Under the pieces are notes generated by a model. It was given only the letters and a program-made list of their open reading frames with translations, had not been told where the DNA came from and made no database searches. A DNA stretch of 64,000 bases from Paludisphaera soli (GTDB lineage: Bacteria > Planctomycetota > Planctomycetia > Isosphaerales > Isosphaeraceae), in NCBI RefSeq assembly GCF_011064595.1, contig NZ_JAALJI010000001.1, forward strand, positions 1-64,000. Reading direction: 5' to 3'. The position numbers were made by a program, and so were the translations under genes. Below, piece after piece: positions 49,251-59,100 of this stretch. Within the stretch, counting starts at the first letter, position 1, and each line of letters begins with the position of its first letter.

Positions 49251-51716
49251 TCATACCATTCGGGCCCGTTTCCGGAGAATCCATTCCGAGGCCAGCAGCA
49301 GCAGGAAGAGCGCCAGGATCGGCCAGGAATTCCAAAGCGGGATCGGCGGGTCGGTGTCGAGGGGGACCTTGGAAGGCTTGGGGAGGCCGTCCAGGAGGCC
49401 CTCGGCGGCGACGGCGGGGTAGTAGGCGCCGGCGGTGGCGGCCGACGCCCGGCGCAGCTCGGATTCGTTCATCTGCACCTTCTCGAACTCGCCCGCGGGG
49501 GCCTCGACCCGGAAGGTCGCGGCGGGGATCGGGCCGTCCAGGACCGGGGGCGGGAGCAGCCTGGCGGTGTACTCTCCCTCGGCCGCCTGGGCCAGGACCC
49601 CCTCGAAGACGTTGCGAGCGCCCGCCGTACGCTGGAGCTTCAGCGTCCGGGACGCGCCCCCCTGGCGTTCGACCTGGACCGAGGCCGAGTCGTCGATCGG
49701 CGCCAGGCCCGGGTTGGGGAAGCGCGCGCGGATCTGGATCGGCTGGCCGCGCTCGTAGGAGCGGCGGTCGGTCTGGATCTCGGCCTGGCGCTTGCCCGCC
49801 AGCCGCGACCGGGCCAGGAAGCGGATCGTCTGGACCCAGAACCGGCCGAAGTACTTGTCGCCGGCGCGGAACCGCCAGCGCCAGGTGTCGTCGAAGGCGT
49901 GGAACATGGTCCGGCCGGAGCCGGCGAACTGGTAGAGGATCAGGGGGATCTTGCCGTCGCTGCCGGTGGCCGAGGCGTGGTCGACGAGCACCAGCGCGCC
50001 GGGCTTCTTGCGGGGCGCCTCGAAGTACCAGTAGGACTCGGGGAGGTCCTGCCAGATGCGGCCGCTCTCGGCCTCGTCGGCACCGAACCGGAAGATCGGA
50101 CTGGTGCGGCCTTCGAGCGTCAGCTCGGGGTGGAACGGCGCGACGGGCCCCCCCACGGCCGAGGGGTTGCGGGCGTCGGCCAGCTCGATCGGCAGCAGGG
50201 CCTCCAGCGGCGTCCCCCGGTACGAGAGCGGGTTGAACAGCTCGCCGGCGATGAACAGGACCCCGCCCCCCTTCTCGGTCGCGAACTCCGAGAGGTTCCG
50301 CATCTGCGCCTGGCTGAGATAGCCCGGGTCGACGTCGCCGAAGAGGACCACGTCGTACGCGAACAGCTCCTCCTGCGACGCCGGGAAGACCGGCACCGCC
50401 GAGCGGTCCTGCTCGCTGTACTCCGGGTCGGACGAGAGCAGGACGACCGACAGGTCGATGGTCTCCTCGCGCTCCAGGTAGTTCTTCAGGTAGCGGAACT
50501 CGTACCGGGGCTCGCTCTCGACGAGCAGGACCTTGAGCTTCTCCTTGCGGACCGAGACGGTGCGCTCGATGCGGTTGTTGTCGACCTGCAGCTCGCGGGG
50601 GCGGGGGTCGACCTCCAGCACGAACGACTTCTCGCCGGTCTCCTTCGGGTTGTGGACGATCTCCACCCGCGCGGGCTTGCCGTCGGGGGGCGCGTCGACC
50701 TCGACGGACTTGATCTCGACGCCCGGCCCGTCGGCCGTCGCGCCGGGGGGGCGCTCGCGGAGGCGGAGCGTGAGCTTGCGGCCCTCGAAGCCCCGCGCGG
50801 CGAGCTTGGCCTGGAACCGGACCGCGTCGTCGACGAACACCACGTCGTCGACCAGCAGGTCGGTCAGCTCCAGGTCCCGCGCCGGCTCGGCGCTGCCGAC
50901 GCCGACGGTGAACAGCGGCACGCCCTTGCGCGCGGCCAGCTCGGCGGCCTTGGTCAGCGGCTCCCCCTCGGTGGTCTGGCCGTCGCTGACGAGGATCAGG
51001 GCCGACGGCGGCGCGCCTCGCAGTTCGGTCAGGACCTGGCGGAGGCCGTCGCCCAGCCGGGTCTGCGCGCCGACCGGCTCGACGGCCCGGAGCTTGGCGA
51101 CGGCCGCGTCGACGTCCTCGGGGCGGTCGATCTCGGCGAGCAGCCGGGTGGCGTTCGAGACCAGGTAGAGCCGGACCCGGTGCTGCGTCTGGAGCGTCCG
51201 GAGCATCGCGGCGTCGTTCTGCAGGAGCAGCCCCTTGGCGACGGCCAGCCGGGTCGTCTCGTCCTCGCGGGCGCGGGGGGCCTCCTCGGGCTTCGCCGCC
51301 GCCGGCGCGCCGGGCGAGGCCTTCGCCGCGTCGGCGGCGAGCGCGGCGGCCTGGGACTGCACCTCGGGCTTCTCGTACTGGTCGGCGATCTGCTCGGACG
51401 CCGAGTCGTCGACCAGCACGGCGAGGTACGGCAGCCCGGTCCGGTCGACCGAGAGGGCGGCCTCGGAAAGCAGGAAGACGGTCAGCAGGACGAGGCCGAT
51501 GCGCAACCCCGCGAGCAGGGCCTTCATCCCGGCCGGCGCGCGGGTCTCCCGGCGATAGAGCCAGATCACGAACGCCGAGCCGCCGATCACGACGGACAGG
51601 AGCGCCCATTGCGGCCACGGCTGTTCGAACCGGATGTGCGGCGACACGGCCTCCCCGGCGCGGGGGGGGGCGACGCCCAATCGGTCGGCCAGGTACTGGA
51701 GCAGCGATTCGATCAA
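49251..51716 (-). CDS. VWA-type membrane protein with BatB/C-like layout
   Basis: An 821-residue inner-membrane protein. Two N-terminal membrane helices (WALLSVVIGGSAFVIWLY, LRIGLVLLTVFLLSEAA), a von Willebrand A-like domain with the partial metal-site sequence VLVDDSASEQ and a later SALILVSDGQTT, Ig-like beta domains (FEGRKLTLRLRERPPG, KSFVLEVDPRP), a glutamine-amidotransferase-like domain (LKVLLVESEPRYEFRYLK, VVLFGDVDPGYLSQAQMRNL) and a C-terminal membrane helix (WPILALFLLLLASEWIL). TTG 51716 is used as start, with GAGGA nine bases upstream. It follows the other VWA gene by 58 bases. Together with MoxR and DUF58 such proteins are thought to bind and unfold or assemble partners. Confidence 0.85.
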   Translation of the reverse strand: MIESLLQYLADRLGVAPPRAGEAVSPHIRFEQPWPQWALLSVVIGGSAFVIWLYRRETRAPAGMKALLAGLRIGLVLLTVFLLSEAALSVDRTGLPYLAVLVDDSASEQIADQYEKPEVQSQAAALAADAAKASPGAPAAAKPEEAPRAREDETTRLAVAKGLLLQNDAAMLRTLQTQHRVRLYLVSNATRLLAEIDRPEDVDAAVAKLRAVEPVGAQTRLGDGLRQVLTELRGAPPSALILVSDGQTTEGEPLTKAAELAARKGVPLFTVGVGSAEPARDLELTDLLVDDVVFVDDAVRFQAKLAARGFEGRKLTLRLRERPPGATADGPGVEIKSVEVDAPPDGKPARVEIVHNPKETGEKSFVLEVDPRPRELQVDNNRIERTVSVRKEKLKVLLVESEPRYEFRYLKNYLEREETIDLSVVLLSSDPEYSEQDRSAVPVFPASQEELFAYDVVLFGDVDPGYLSQAQMRNLSEFATEKGGGVLFIAGELFNPLSYRGTPLEALLPIELADARNPSAVGGPVAPFHPELTLEGRTSPIFRFGADEAESGRIWQDLPESYWYFEAPRKKPGALVLVDHASATGSDGKIPLILYQFAGSGRTMFHAFDDTWRWRFRAGDKYFGRFWVQTIRFLARSRLAGKRQAEIQTDRRSYERGQPIQIRARFPNPGLAPIDDSASVQVERQGGASRTLKLQRTAGARNVFEGVLAQAAEGEYTARLLPPPVLDGPIPAATFRVEAPAGEFEKVQMNESELRRASAATAGAYYPAVAAEGLLDGLPKPSKVPLDTDPPIPLWNSWPILALFLLLLASEWILRKRARMV

Positions 51717-51774
51717 CGCAGGCGGTCCTCGGTCGGGCGTTCGCGGTTCGGGTCAGAGTGCGGGGGCCTGGGCG

Positions 51775-53994
51775 TCACCGCGAGCCGGCCCGGCCGAACC
51801 GCCAGGCGGCGAACGACTCGATCATCAGGAGGGCCAGCACGCCGTACAGGAGCGGCCGGTGCAGCTCGCCCCGACGCCCCACCGAGGCGGCGCTGCGGGC
51901 CAGCTCGCGGCCGTTGTCCAGGAGCGTGAACTTCCAGCCCGGGAGCCGCTCGGCCAGGCCCGCGCGTTCGAGCTTGGCGGGGTCGCTCTCGGCCGGGTCG
52001 GGGTTGGCGGTGAAGGTCAGCTCGGTCGGGGCCGGCGGGCCCAGCCTCACCTGGTACGCCCCGGCGGCGTCGGTCTGTTCGAAGTGAAGCCGGGCGAGCC
52101 CCCCTTCGGCCTTGAGCTTCACGGCCGTCGCCGCCCCCCCCTTCGGGGTTACGACGGTCGCCGCCGCGCCGGCCGCGGAGCCTGGGAAGGTCTGGTCGAA
52201 CGGCCGGCCCACCTGGATCGTGCGGTCGGCCTGGCGGCCCGAGGCGGCCTCCATGATCAGGGCGGTCATGACCGGCGGGTAGCTGCGGTGCGCGGGCCAG
52301 TTCGACCAGTCGGCGTCGGCCGGGAGCGCGGCCAGGAAGGCCCGGCCCGGCCGCCTCGCCGACTCGATCACGGCCGGGTCGCCGTCGTCAAATGCGAGCG
52401 CGACCCGCGCCGTCGAGTCCTTCGGCAGGGTCAGCTTGTGGTAGCTCCAGACCTGCGTCTGGGTGAGCCCGGCGACCACGGGGTCGGCCTGGTTGCGGAA
52501 GTCGGCCAGGATCGGGTGGCGGAAGCCTAGGGGGTCGAACCGGAAGGCGGACTCCTTCTTGGCGGCGTCCCCCACGACCTCGCCGAGCGAGGCCGGCAGG
52601 ATCCCCCGGCCGTCGGCGAACAGGAGCCGGTTGTAGTTCTCGGCCGAGACCTGGTCGCCGCCGAAGACGACGACGCCCCCCCCCTGCTCCAGGAAGTCCT
52701 CCAGCGCCTTGACCTCGACCGGGCTGAACTGGGCCACGTTGCAGAGCGCCACCACGTCGTAGGAGCCCAGGTCGCGGCGGGCGAGCTGGCTCTCCGGGAC
52801 GACCTCCACCCGGATCGGGTCGGGCTCCCCCTCGGCCGACTCGCCGGGGGCGAGCGCCTGCGAGAGGAAGTCGGTCTCGGCCAGGAACGCCTCCGACTTG
52901 AAGTCGCCGTCGACCAGCAGGACGCGGACGGCCTCGCGGACGGAGGCCACCAGCAGGCGGCGGTCGTCCGGCGGCAGCGCGTCCTCGTCGATCGAGGCCT
53001 CCACCACGTGGTCCCCCGGCGCGGGGAACTGCTGGTTGAAGACGACCGGCACCACTTCGCCGACGGGCAGGTCGACCACCTGCTCGGGGCCGAGGCGGCC
53101 GTCGGTCGTGAGCCGGACGCGGACCCCCTCGGCGGCCGAGGGGCCGAAGTTCCGCACCAGGGCGGTGACGGCCACGGTCGCCCCCGGGGTGATCACCGGG
53201 GCGTCGGCCTCCAGGCCCACGACGGCCCGATTGCCCGCGCCGGCCTTCCCCAGGTCGACGACGACCGAGCGGGGCTGGCGGGCCTCGATCCTGGCGATCG
53301 ACCGCTTCAGGCCCTCGTCGCCCGAGGCCCCGTCGCCCCCCCGGGGCCGCCAGCTGGCGGCCTGCAGGTCCGAGAGGAACACCAGCTCCTTCTGCGGGAT
53401 CGACGAAGCCTCCATCACGCGGTCCACCGCCTCGAAGGTCGCCTCCAGGTCCACGCCCCCCTGCCCTTGCGTAAGCTCGTCGACCTCCTTGCGGACCTCC
53501 TCCAGGTTGGGCGACGGGTCGCCGACGACGACGCGCGGCGGGTCCCCCATCAGCACGAGGCTCACCGCGTCGCCGCGCCGGGAGTCCTTGACGAACTGCG
53601 AGGCGACCGCCTTGGCCTGGTCGAACCGGGTCGTCCCGCCGACCTTCGCCGCCATGCTCATCGAGGCGTCCAGCACGACCACCCGGTGGGTCCGCCGCCC
53701 CGGGATGACGTTGCCGAACGACTCCAGGAACGGCTTCGCCATCGCGCCGACCACCAGGGCGACCAGCAGGCAGCGGAGGGCCAGCAGCAGCCACTGCTCG
53801 ATGCGGATCCGGCGCTGGTTCTTGGCCAGGGCGGCGGCGAGGAACCTCATGGCCGCCCACCGCACCTCCCGGCGCTTCCGGCGGTTGAGCAGGTGGATCA
53901 GGATCGGGATCGACGCCGCGGCGAGCCCGTAGAGGAGCCCCGCGTTGGCGAACCCGACGGCCAGGATCGGTGCGAAGGTCGGCATGGATTCCAT
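51775..53994 (-). CDS. BatA-domain VWA membrane protein
   Basis: A 739-residue membrane protein opening with a BatA-type N terminus: GLLYGLAAASIPILIHLLNRRKRREVRWAAMRFL, a second helix (LLLALRCLLVALVVGAMAK), and a VWA domain with MIDAS-type sequence VVVLDASMSMAA (about residues 105-116) and ELVFLSDLQAAS. Ig-like beta domains (TPGATVAVTALVRNFG), a glutamine-amidotransferase-like segment (VRVLLVDGDFKSEAFLAE, VALCNVAQFSPVEVKALEDFL) and a C-terminal membrane helix (LLYGVLALLMIESFAAWRFG) follow. Planctomycete BatA proteins carry this long form. It may start at either ATG of MESM; 53994 has GGAAG five bases ahead. Located 52 bases after DUF58. Confidence 0.88.
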   Translation of the reverse strand: MESMPTFAPILAVGFANAGLLYGLAAASIPILIHLLNRRKRREVRWAAMRFLAAALAKNQRRIRIEQWLLLALRCLLVALVVGAMAKPFLESFGNVIPGRRTHRVVVLDASMSMAAKVGGTTRFDQAKAVASQFVKDSRRGDAVSLVLMGDPPRVVVGDPSPNLEEVRKEVDELTQGQGGVDLEATFEAVDRVMEASSIPQKELVFLSDLQAASWRPRGGDGASGDEGLKRSIARIEARQPRSVVVDLGKAGAGNRAVVGLEADAPVITPGATVAVTALVRNFGPSAAEGVRVRLTTDGRLGPEQVVDLPVGEVVPVVFNQQFPAPGDHVVEASIDEDALPPDDRRLLVASVREAVRVLLVDGDFKSEAFLAETDFLSQALAPGESAEGEPDPIRVEVVPESQLARRDLGSYDVVALCNVAQFSPVEVKALEDFLEQGGGVVVFGGDQVSAENYNRLLFADGRGILPASLGEVVGDAAKKESAFRFDPLGFRHPILADFRNQADPVVAGLTQTQVWSYHKLTLPKDSTARVALAFDDGDPAVIESARRPGRAFLAALPADADWSNWPAHRSYPPVMTALIMEAASGRQADRTIQVGRPFDQTFPGSAAGAAATVVTPKGGAATAVKLKAEGGLARLHFEQTDAAGAYQVRLGPPAPTELTFTANPDPAESDPAKLERAGLAERLPGWKFTLLDNGRELARSAASVGRRGELHRPLLYGVLALLMIESFAAWRFGRAGSR

Positions 53995-54046
53995 CGAGCT
54001 TCCGTTGGGTCCTTCGGGTCGTCCGTCGGGCGCCGCGGGGCCGTCC

Positions 54047-54946
54047 TCAGCGCTTCCGCGCGGCCCGCGAGGCGAGGTAGGCGGACAGGGCGACGTCGAG
54101 CGGCTGGTCGGTGCGGAGCGGCACGTAGTCGATGTCGATCATCCGGCAGCCCTTTTTCAGGGCGTCCAGGTACGCGCCGACCTCCTTGCGGTAGGCGGCG
54201 CCCAGGGCGGCCGGGTCGGCGGCCACGTCGGGGAGCCCTTCCATGCCCAGGAACAGGGTCGGGTCGCGGAACGGGAAGTCGACCTCGTCGGGGTCGAGCA
54301 CGTGGAAGACGACGACCTCGTGGCGGCGGTGGCGGAAGTGCTTGAGCCCGGCCAGCACCTTCGTCGGGTCGTCCAGCAGGTCGGAGAAGATGGCGACCAC
54401 CCCGCGCTTCTTGAACCGCTCGGAGAGGTCGTGGAGCACGGCCCCCAGGTCGGATTTGTCGCGCGCCGGGGTGACGTCCAGGAGGTGGATCACCTCTTTC
54501 AGGTGCGACGGCTGGCCCGCCGGCTTGAGGTAGCGGCGCACGGCGTCGTCGAACAGGGCCAGGCCCACCGAGTCCTGCTGCTGGAGGATCAGGTACGCGA
54601 GCGCCGCGACGACGAACTGCGCGTACTTGAACTTCGAGACCCGCCCCTCGGAGGCGTAAGACATCGACTCGCTCGTGTCCAGGAGCAGGTAGAGGAGGAG
54701 GTTGGTCTCCTCCTCGTACTGCTTCAGATAGAGCTTGTCGGTCTTGGACCAGACCTTCCAGTCGACGTGGCGGACGTCGTCGCCGGGGACGTACTCGCGG
54801 TGCTCGGCGAACTCCACCGAGAAGCCGTGGTACGGGCTGGGGTGCATGCCGGCGACGTAGCCCTCGACGAGCAGCCGGGCCTGGAGGTCCAGGCCCTCGA
54901 CGCTAGCCAACGTCTGCGGATCTAAATAGCTTTGGTAGTTTTCCAC
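54047..54946 (-). CDS. DUF58 domain protein (MoxR-associated)
   Basis: A 299-residue soluble protein with the DUF58 fold, a VWA-like domain. The hallmark sequences are [32 protein letters not shown] at the N terminus, [29 protein letters not shown] and [12 protein letters not shown], with [11 protein letters not shown] and [13 protein letters not shown] near the C terminus; the LLDTSESM segment corresponds to the MIDAS-like site. GTG 54946 is the start and overlaps the MoxR gene by 44 bases, so the two are translationally coupled. DUF58 proteins work with MoxR AAA+ ATPases as adaptors. Confidence 0.93.
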   Translation of the reverse strand: MENYQSYLDPQTLASVEGLDLQARLLVEGYVAGMHPSPYHGFSVEFAEHREYVPGDDVRHVDWKVWSKTDKLYLKQYEEETNLLLYLLLDTSESMSYASEGRVSKFKYAQFVVAALAYLILQQQDSVGLALFDDAVRRYLKPAGQPSHLKEVIHLLDVTPARDKSDLGAVLHDLSERFKKRGVVAIFSDLLDDPTKVLAGLKHFRHRRHEVVVFHVLDPDEVDFPFRDPTLFLGMEGLPDVAADPAALGAAYRKEVGAYLDALKKGCRMIDIDYVPLRTDQPLDVALSAYLASRAARKR

Positions 54947-56012
54947 TCTGCTCGGCCTCGCGTTCGTCGACCGGGACGGACTTGATCAGGCGATCCACCA
55001 CGTCGTCGGGCTTGAGCCCCTCGGCCTCGGCGTTGAAGTTGGTGATGATCCGGTGGCGGAGGACCGGCTGGGCGACCGAGCGGACGTCCTCGATCGAGAC
55101 GTGGAACCGGCCGTGGAGCACGGCCCGCGCCTTGGCCGCCAAGACCAGGTACTGGCTGGCCCGGGGGCCGGCGCCCCAGCTCACGTAGTCGCGGACGAAC
55201 GTCGGCGCCTCGTCGCGGTCGCGGCGGGTCGCCCGGGTCAGCCGCACGGCGTACTTGACCACGTGGTCGGCCGCCGGCACCCGCCGGACGATCTCCTGCA
55301 GGGCCAGGATCTCGTTCGCGGAGAGGACCTTCGAGACGCCGGGGCGGGCGATGCTCGTCGTCTTGCGGACGATGTCGACCTCCTCCTCCTCGTCCGGGTA
55401 GTCGACCAGCACGTTGAACATGAAGCGGTCGAGCTGGGCCTCGGGGAGCGGGTACGTCCCCTCCTGCTCGATCGGGTTCTGGGTCGCCAGCACGAAGAAC
55501 GGGTCGGGGAGCCGGTGCCGCTCGCCCCCCACGGTCACCTGCCGCTCCTGCATGGCCTCCAGCAGCGCGGCCTGGGTCTTGGGGGGCGTCCGGTTGATCT
55601 CGTCGGCCAGGACGATGTTGGCGAAGACCGGCCCCCGCAGGAACTTGAACTGGCGGACCCCGGTGGCCTTGTCCTCCTGGATCACCTCGGTCCCCGTGAT
55701 GTCCGAGGGCATCAGGTCGGGGGTGAACTGGATCCGGTTGTAGCTCAGGTTCAGGGCGTCGGACAGCGTGTGGATCATCAGGGTCTTGGCCAGGCCGGGG
55801 ACGCCGATCAGCAGGCAGTGGCCGCGGGCGAAGATCGAGACCAGCAGCTCCTCGACCACCTTGTTCTGGCCGACGATGACCTTGGCCATCTCGGCGCGGA
55901 GGGTGTCGTAGGCGGCCTTGAGCCGCTCCACGGCCGCGATGTCTTCGTGAGCGGCCGGGACCGGCTCCTGGGTCGTCGGGCCGTCGGGCTCTCTCGGGTC
56001 GGCGTCGCTCAC
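54903..56012 (-). CDS. MoxR-type AAA+ ATPase
   Basis: A 369-residue ATPase, a chaperone-like AAA+ protein that remodels partner proteins. It has Walker [14 protein letters not shown] (about residues 71-83), the MoxR insert [20 protein letters not shown], Walker [25 protein letters not shown] and sensor 1 [26 protein letters not shown] (sensor 2 and arginine-finger regions are also typical). The N-terminal 40 residues are acidic and Pro-rich. It is the first gene of the nine-gene cluster, 87 bases after the PQQ-propeller gene, with its own likely promoter at 56074-56103. Its stop is TAG. Confidence 0.95.
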   Translation of the reverse strand: MSDADPREPDGPTTQEPVPAAHEDIAAVERLKAAYDTLRAEMAKVIVGQNKVVEELLVSIFARGHCLLIGVPGLAKTLMIHTLSDALNLSYNRIQFTPDLMPSDITGTEVIQEDKATGVRQFKFLRGPVFANIVLADEINRTPPKTQAALLEAMQERQVTVGGERHRLPDPFFVLATQNPIEQEGTYPLPEAQLDRFMFNVLVDYPDEEEEVDIVRKTTSIARPGVSKVLSANEILALQEIVRRVPAADHVVKYAVRLTRATRRDRDEAPTFVRDYVSWGAGPRASQYLVLAAKARAVLHGRFHVSIEDVRSVAQPVLRHRIITNFNAEAEGLKPDDVVDRLIKSVPVDEREAEQSGKLPKLFRSADVG

Positions 56013-56073
56013 GCGGGGTCCTCCCTTGGTTGGTCGACTTCGGCGGCCGATCCGGTCGGTCGCCGGATCGGGT

Positions 56074-56103
56074 AGTCTATCGCGGTCGGCGGCGGGATGT
56101 CAG
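56074..56103 (-). promoter_or_regulatory. sigma70-type promoter for the MoxR operon
   Basis: On the minus strand CTGACA (56103-56098) and TAGACT (56079-56074) lie 18 bases apart. The -35 element overlaps the stop codon of the PQQ-propeller gene, so readthrough from that gene is also possible. Called by eye. Confidence 0.4.
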
Positions 56104-59100
56104 GGGGCGGCCCCGGCCGGCCGGCGGTCGCCCAGGGCCCAGAGCCCGTGCGACGTAGCGACCACCGCGCCCCGGGGGTCGAGGCGGAGGGCCACGGCGT
56201 CGATCGGCGTCGGCAGCATGAACCGCTGCACCAGCGCGCCGTCGGACTGGCGGCGGACCACCACCGGGAGCGGGCCCTCGGGCTCGTCGACCGGGGTCGA
56301 GGCCTCCGGATAGGCCACCACCGCCCGGTCGCTCAGGGCCAGCGCCCACCGCGCCGACGACGGCCCCGCCAGCGGCCGCGCCCAGAGCGCCGAACCGTCC
56401 TCCAGCGAGAGCGCCCGGAGTTGCCGGCCGCTGCTCCAGTAGAACCGCCGCTCGTCCATGGCGGAGGCCTCCGGCCGCTCGCCCAGGTCGTCCACCCCCA
56501 GCAGGGCCGACCATCGCCGCGCGCCGGTCGCCGGGTCGAGCCGGATCAGGGTCCGGCCGTCGTGGATGACCAGCAGGCGCTCGGCGTCGACCAGCGCCCG
56601 GGGGGCGCCGTTGATGGGCAGCTCGGCGCTCTCGCGGTAGTCCCAGACGAACCGGCCGCTCGCCAGCTCCAGGTTCTTGACCGTCCGGCGGTCGGTCACG
56701 ACGATCGCGTGGTCCTCGTCCAGCGCCGCGGGGACGCGCTGGAGCGACTCCCCCTCGGCCAGCGGCCGGCGCGAGACGCCCCGGCCGGTCTCCGTCTCCA
56801 GGACGACGATCTCCAGCGGCTTGCCGGTCTGGAGCACGAGCCGGTCGGGGCCGACGCCGACCAGCGGATTGATGCCGCCGCCGCGGCCCGAGAAGGCCCA
56901 GTCGATCAGGCCGGAGTCGCCGTCGAGCGCGAGCAGTTCGTCGTCGCCCCGGAGCACCAGCAGGCGGCCGCCGACGGCCTGGAACCCGTGCAGCGGGGCG
57001 TCGGGGGCCTTCGCGGCCTCGGGCGCCTCGGCCCGGGGGGCCGGCTCGCGGGCGAACGGGTCGAGCCTCGGCGCGGCCGCGGGCTCGGCGTCGGGGCCGA
57101 ACCGCCAGCGCACGGCGCCGGTCTTCGCGTCGAGCCCCACCACGCGCCGGGGAGTGGCGGCGACCAGCTTGTCCGCCAGGTAGCCGACCCACACGGCCCG
57201 GGCGCCCAGCTCGGCCGTCCAACGGGCCTCGCCGCCGGCCGGGTCGACGGCCGTCAACGCGTTCGCTCCGGCGAGGAACGTCCTGCCCGATTCGACCGCG
57301 GGGGGGACGCCCGCGGCCGTCAGCGGCCGCGCGTCCTCCGCGGCCTCGCCCGCCGCCCATCGCCAGCGGCGGGCCAGCGGCGAGGGGGACGACGGCCGGG
57401 CCCGGTCGGCCGCGATCGCGGCCAGGGGCTCGCGCGCCAGCTCGGCCGAGGCCAGCTCGGCCGCGTCCCCTTCCACGGCCGCCGCACCCGTGCCCTCGGC
57501 GATCCGCACCCCGGGGAATCGGGACTGGAGCCGCAGGTGGGCGTCGCGGGCCGAGACGAGGAACCCCTGCGCCTCGGAGGCGCGGGCGAGCCGCCAGAGC
57601 GCCCTGGCGCGGGCCTCGTCGTCGGGCGTCGCGAGGGCCAGGAGCCGCTTGTAGGCGGTCGCCGCCTCGGCCGGGCGGGCCTCGGCCTCCAGGACCTCGC
57701 CCAGGGCCAAAAGCGCGTCGGGGACGACCTCGGCGGCGGGGAAGGCCCGCGCGACCTCGGCCAGGAGCCGGGCGTCGCGGCCGACGCGGCCCTTCTCGAA
57801 CGTCTCGCGGGCCCGGCGGTCGTACTCGGCGTAGGCCCCCCGGCCCCCCTCGCGGACGACCTCGGCCAGGCGGTCGCCGACGAACAGGTCGGCCCGCACC
57901 GCGCGTCGGCCGCCGTCGGAGGAGACGGTGAGCGAGGCCAGTTGTTCGTCGGCCAGGAGCCGCTGCAGGACGCCGACCGCCTCGGCCGGACGCCTCGTTT
58001 CCGCGTAGGCGTCGGCCTGGGTCAGCCGGGCCTGGAGCCGGTCCTGGGGGGTCCGGGCGATCCGCGCCGCCGCGTCGAGCCGCTCCAGGGCCGCCTCGGG
58101 CTTCATGTCGCGTCTCAGGTCGGCGGCCAGCCGCAGCAGGAGCCGGAACTCGTGGTCGAGCGCCGCGTCGAGCAGCGGCGCGCCGTCGATGGTCTGGGCC
58201 GGCTTGGCGTGACGGGCCGCCGCCTCGTACGAGGCCAACGCCAGGTCGAGCCCGCCGGCGGCCTCGGCGGCGCGGGCCAGCCGGTAGTGCGAATCCGCGC
58301 GGTCGGGCCGCTTGGCGATCTCGTCGCGATAGCGTTCGATCAGCCGGCTGTTCTGGCAGAAGACCACCAGGGCGTCGTTCTGCGCCACCACGAGGTAGCC
58401 GTCGCCGGCGACGAGGTTGCCGCCGGTCGTGCGATAGGTCTCGGCCAGGCGGATCGGCGGCGCGGCGAGGGTCGCGGTCGCCTGGTCGAGCACGTGGATC
58501 TCGGTCCGGGTCGGCCAGTAGATCCGGCCCCCGGCGAGCAGGCCGCGGCCGAACCCCTCGCGGCCGCCGGCGTCGGGCCAGGCGTGCAGCAGGCGGCCGT
58601 CGCGGACGTCGAACAAGAGCACGCGGTCGCCCGTCGCCACCAGGCGGCCCTTGGCGACGCCCAGCAGGTGGGCGATCTTGACGTCCTCCGGGATCGACTC
58701 GGTCTTCCATCGCAGCCGGCCCGACTGGGCGTCGAAGGCGAAGATCGCCGAGGCGTCGCTGGGGGCCACGAACACCCGGCCGTCGTGGACCACCGCCGGG
58801 TTCAGGTCGCGCTCGGCCCCGGCCGGGCCCCGGCCCGTCTCGTGGCGGGGATAGGTGGCGACCCAGAGGATCGCCCCGGTCTCGGCGTCGAGCGACGCCA
58901 CGGCGCCCAGGTTCGTCTGGTAATACAGCGACGGGCCGTCGAGGGTGAGCAGGCGGCTGCCGGGGTCTCCCGAGCCGCCCCCCATCATCCCCAGGAACGC
59001 GTCGTTCTCCGAGGCGGCGGCCCCCAGGTAGCGGACCCACCGCAGCGAGCCGTCGCCCGCGTCGTAGCAGGCGACGTAGGTGGCGGTCTGCTCGCGGCGG

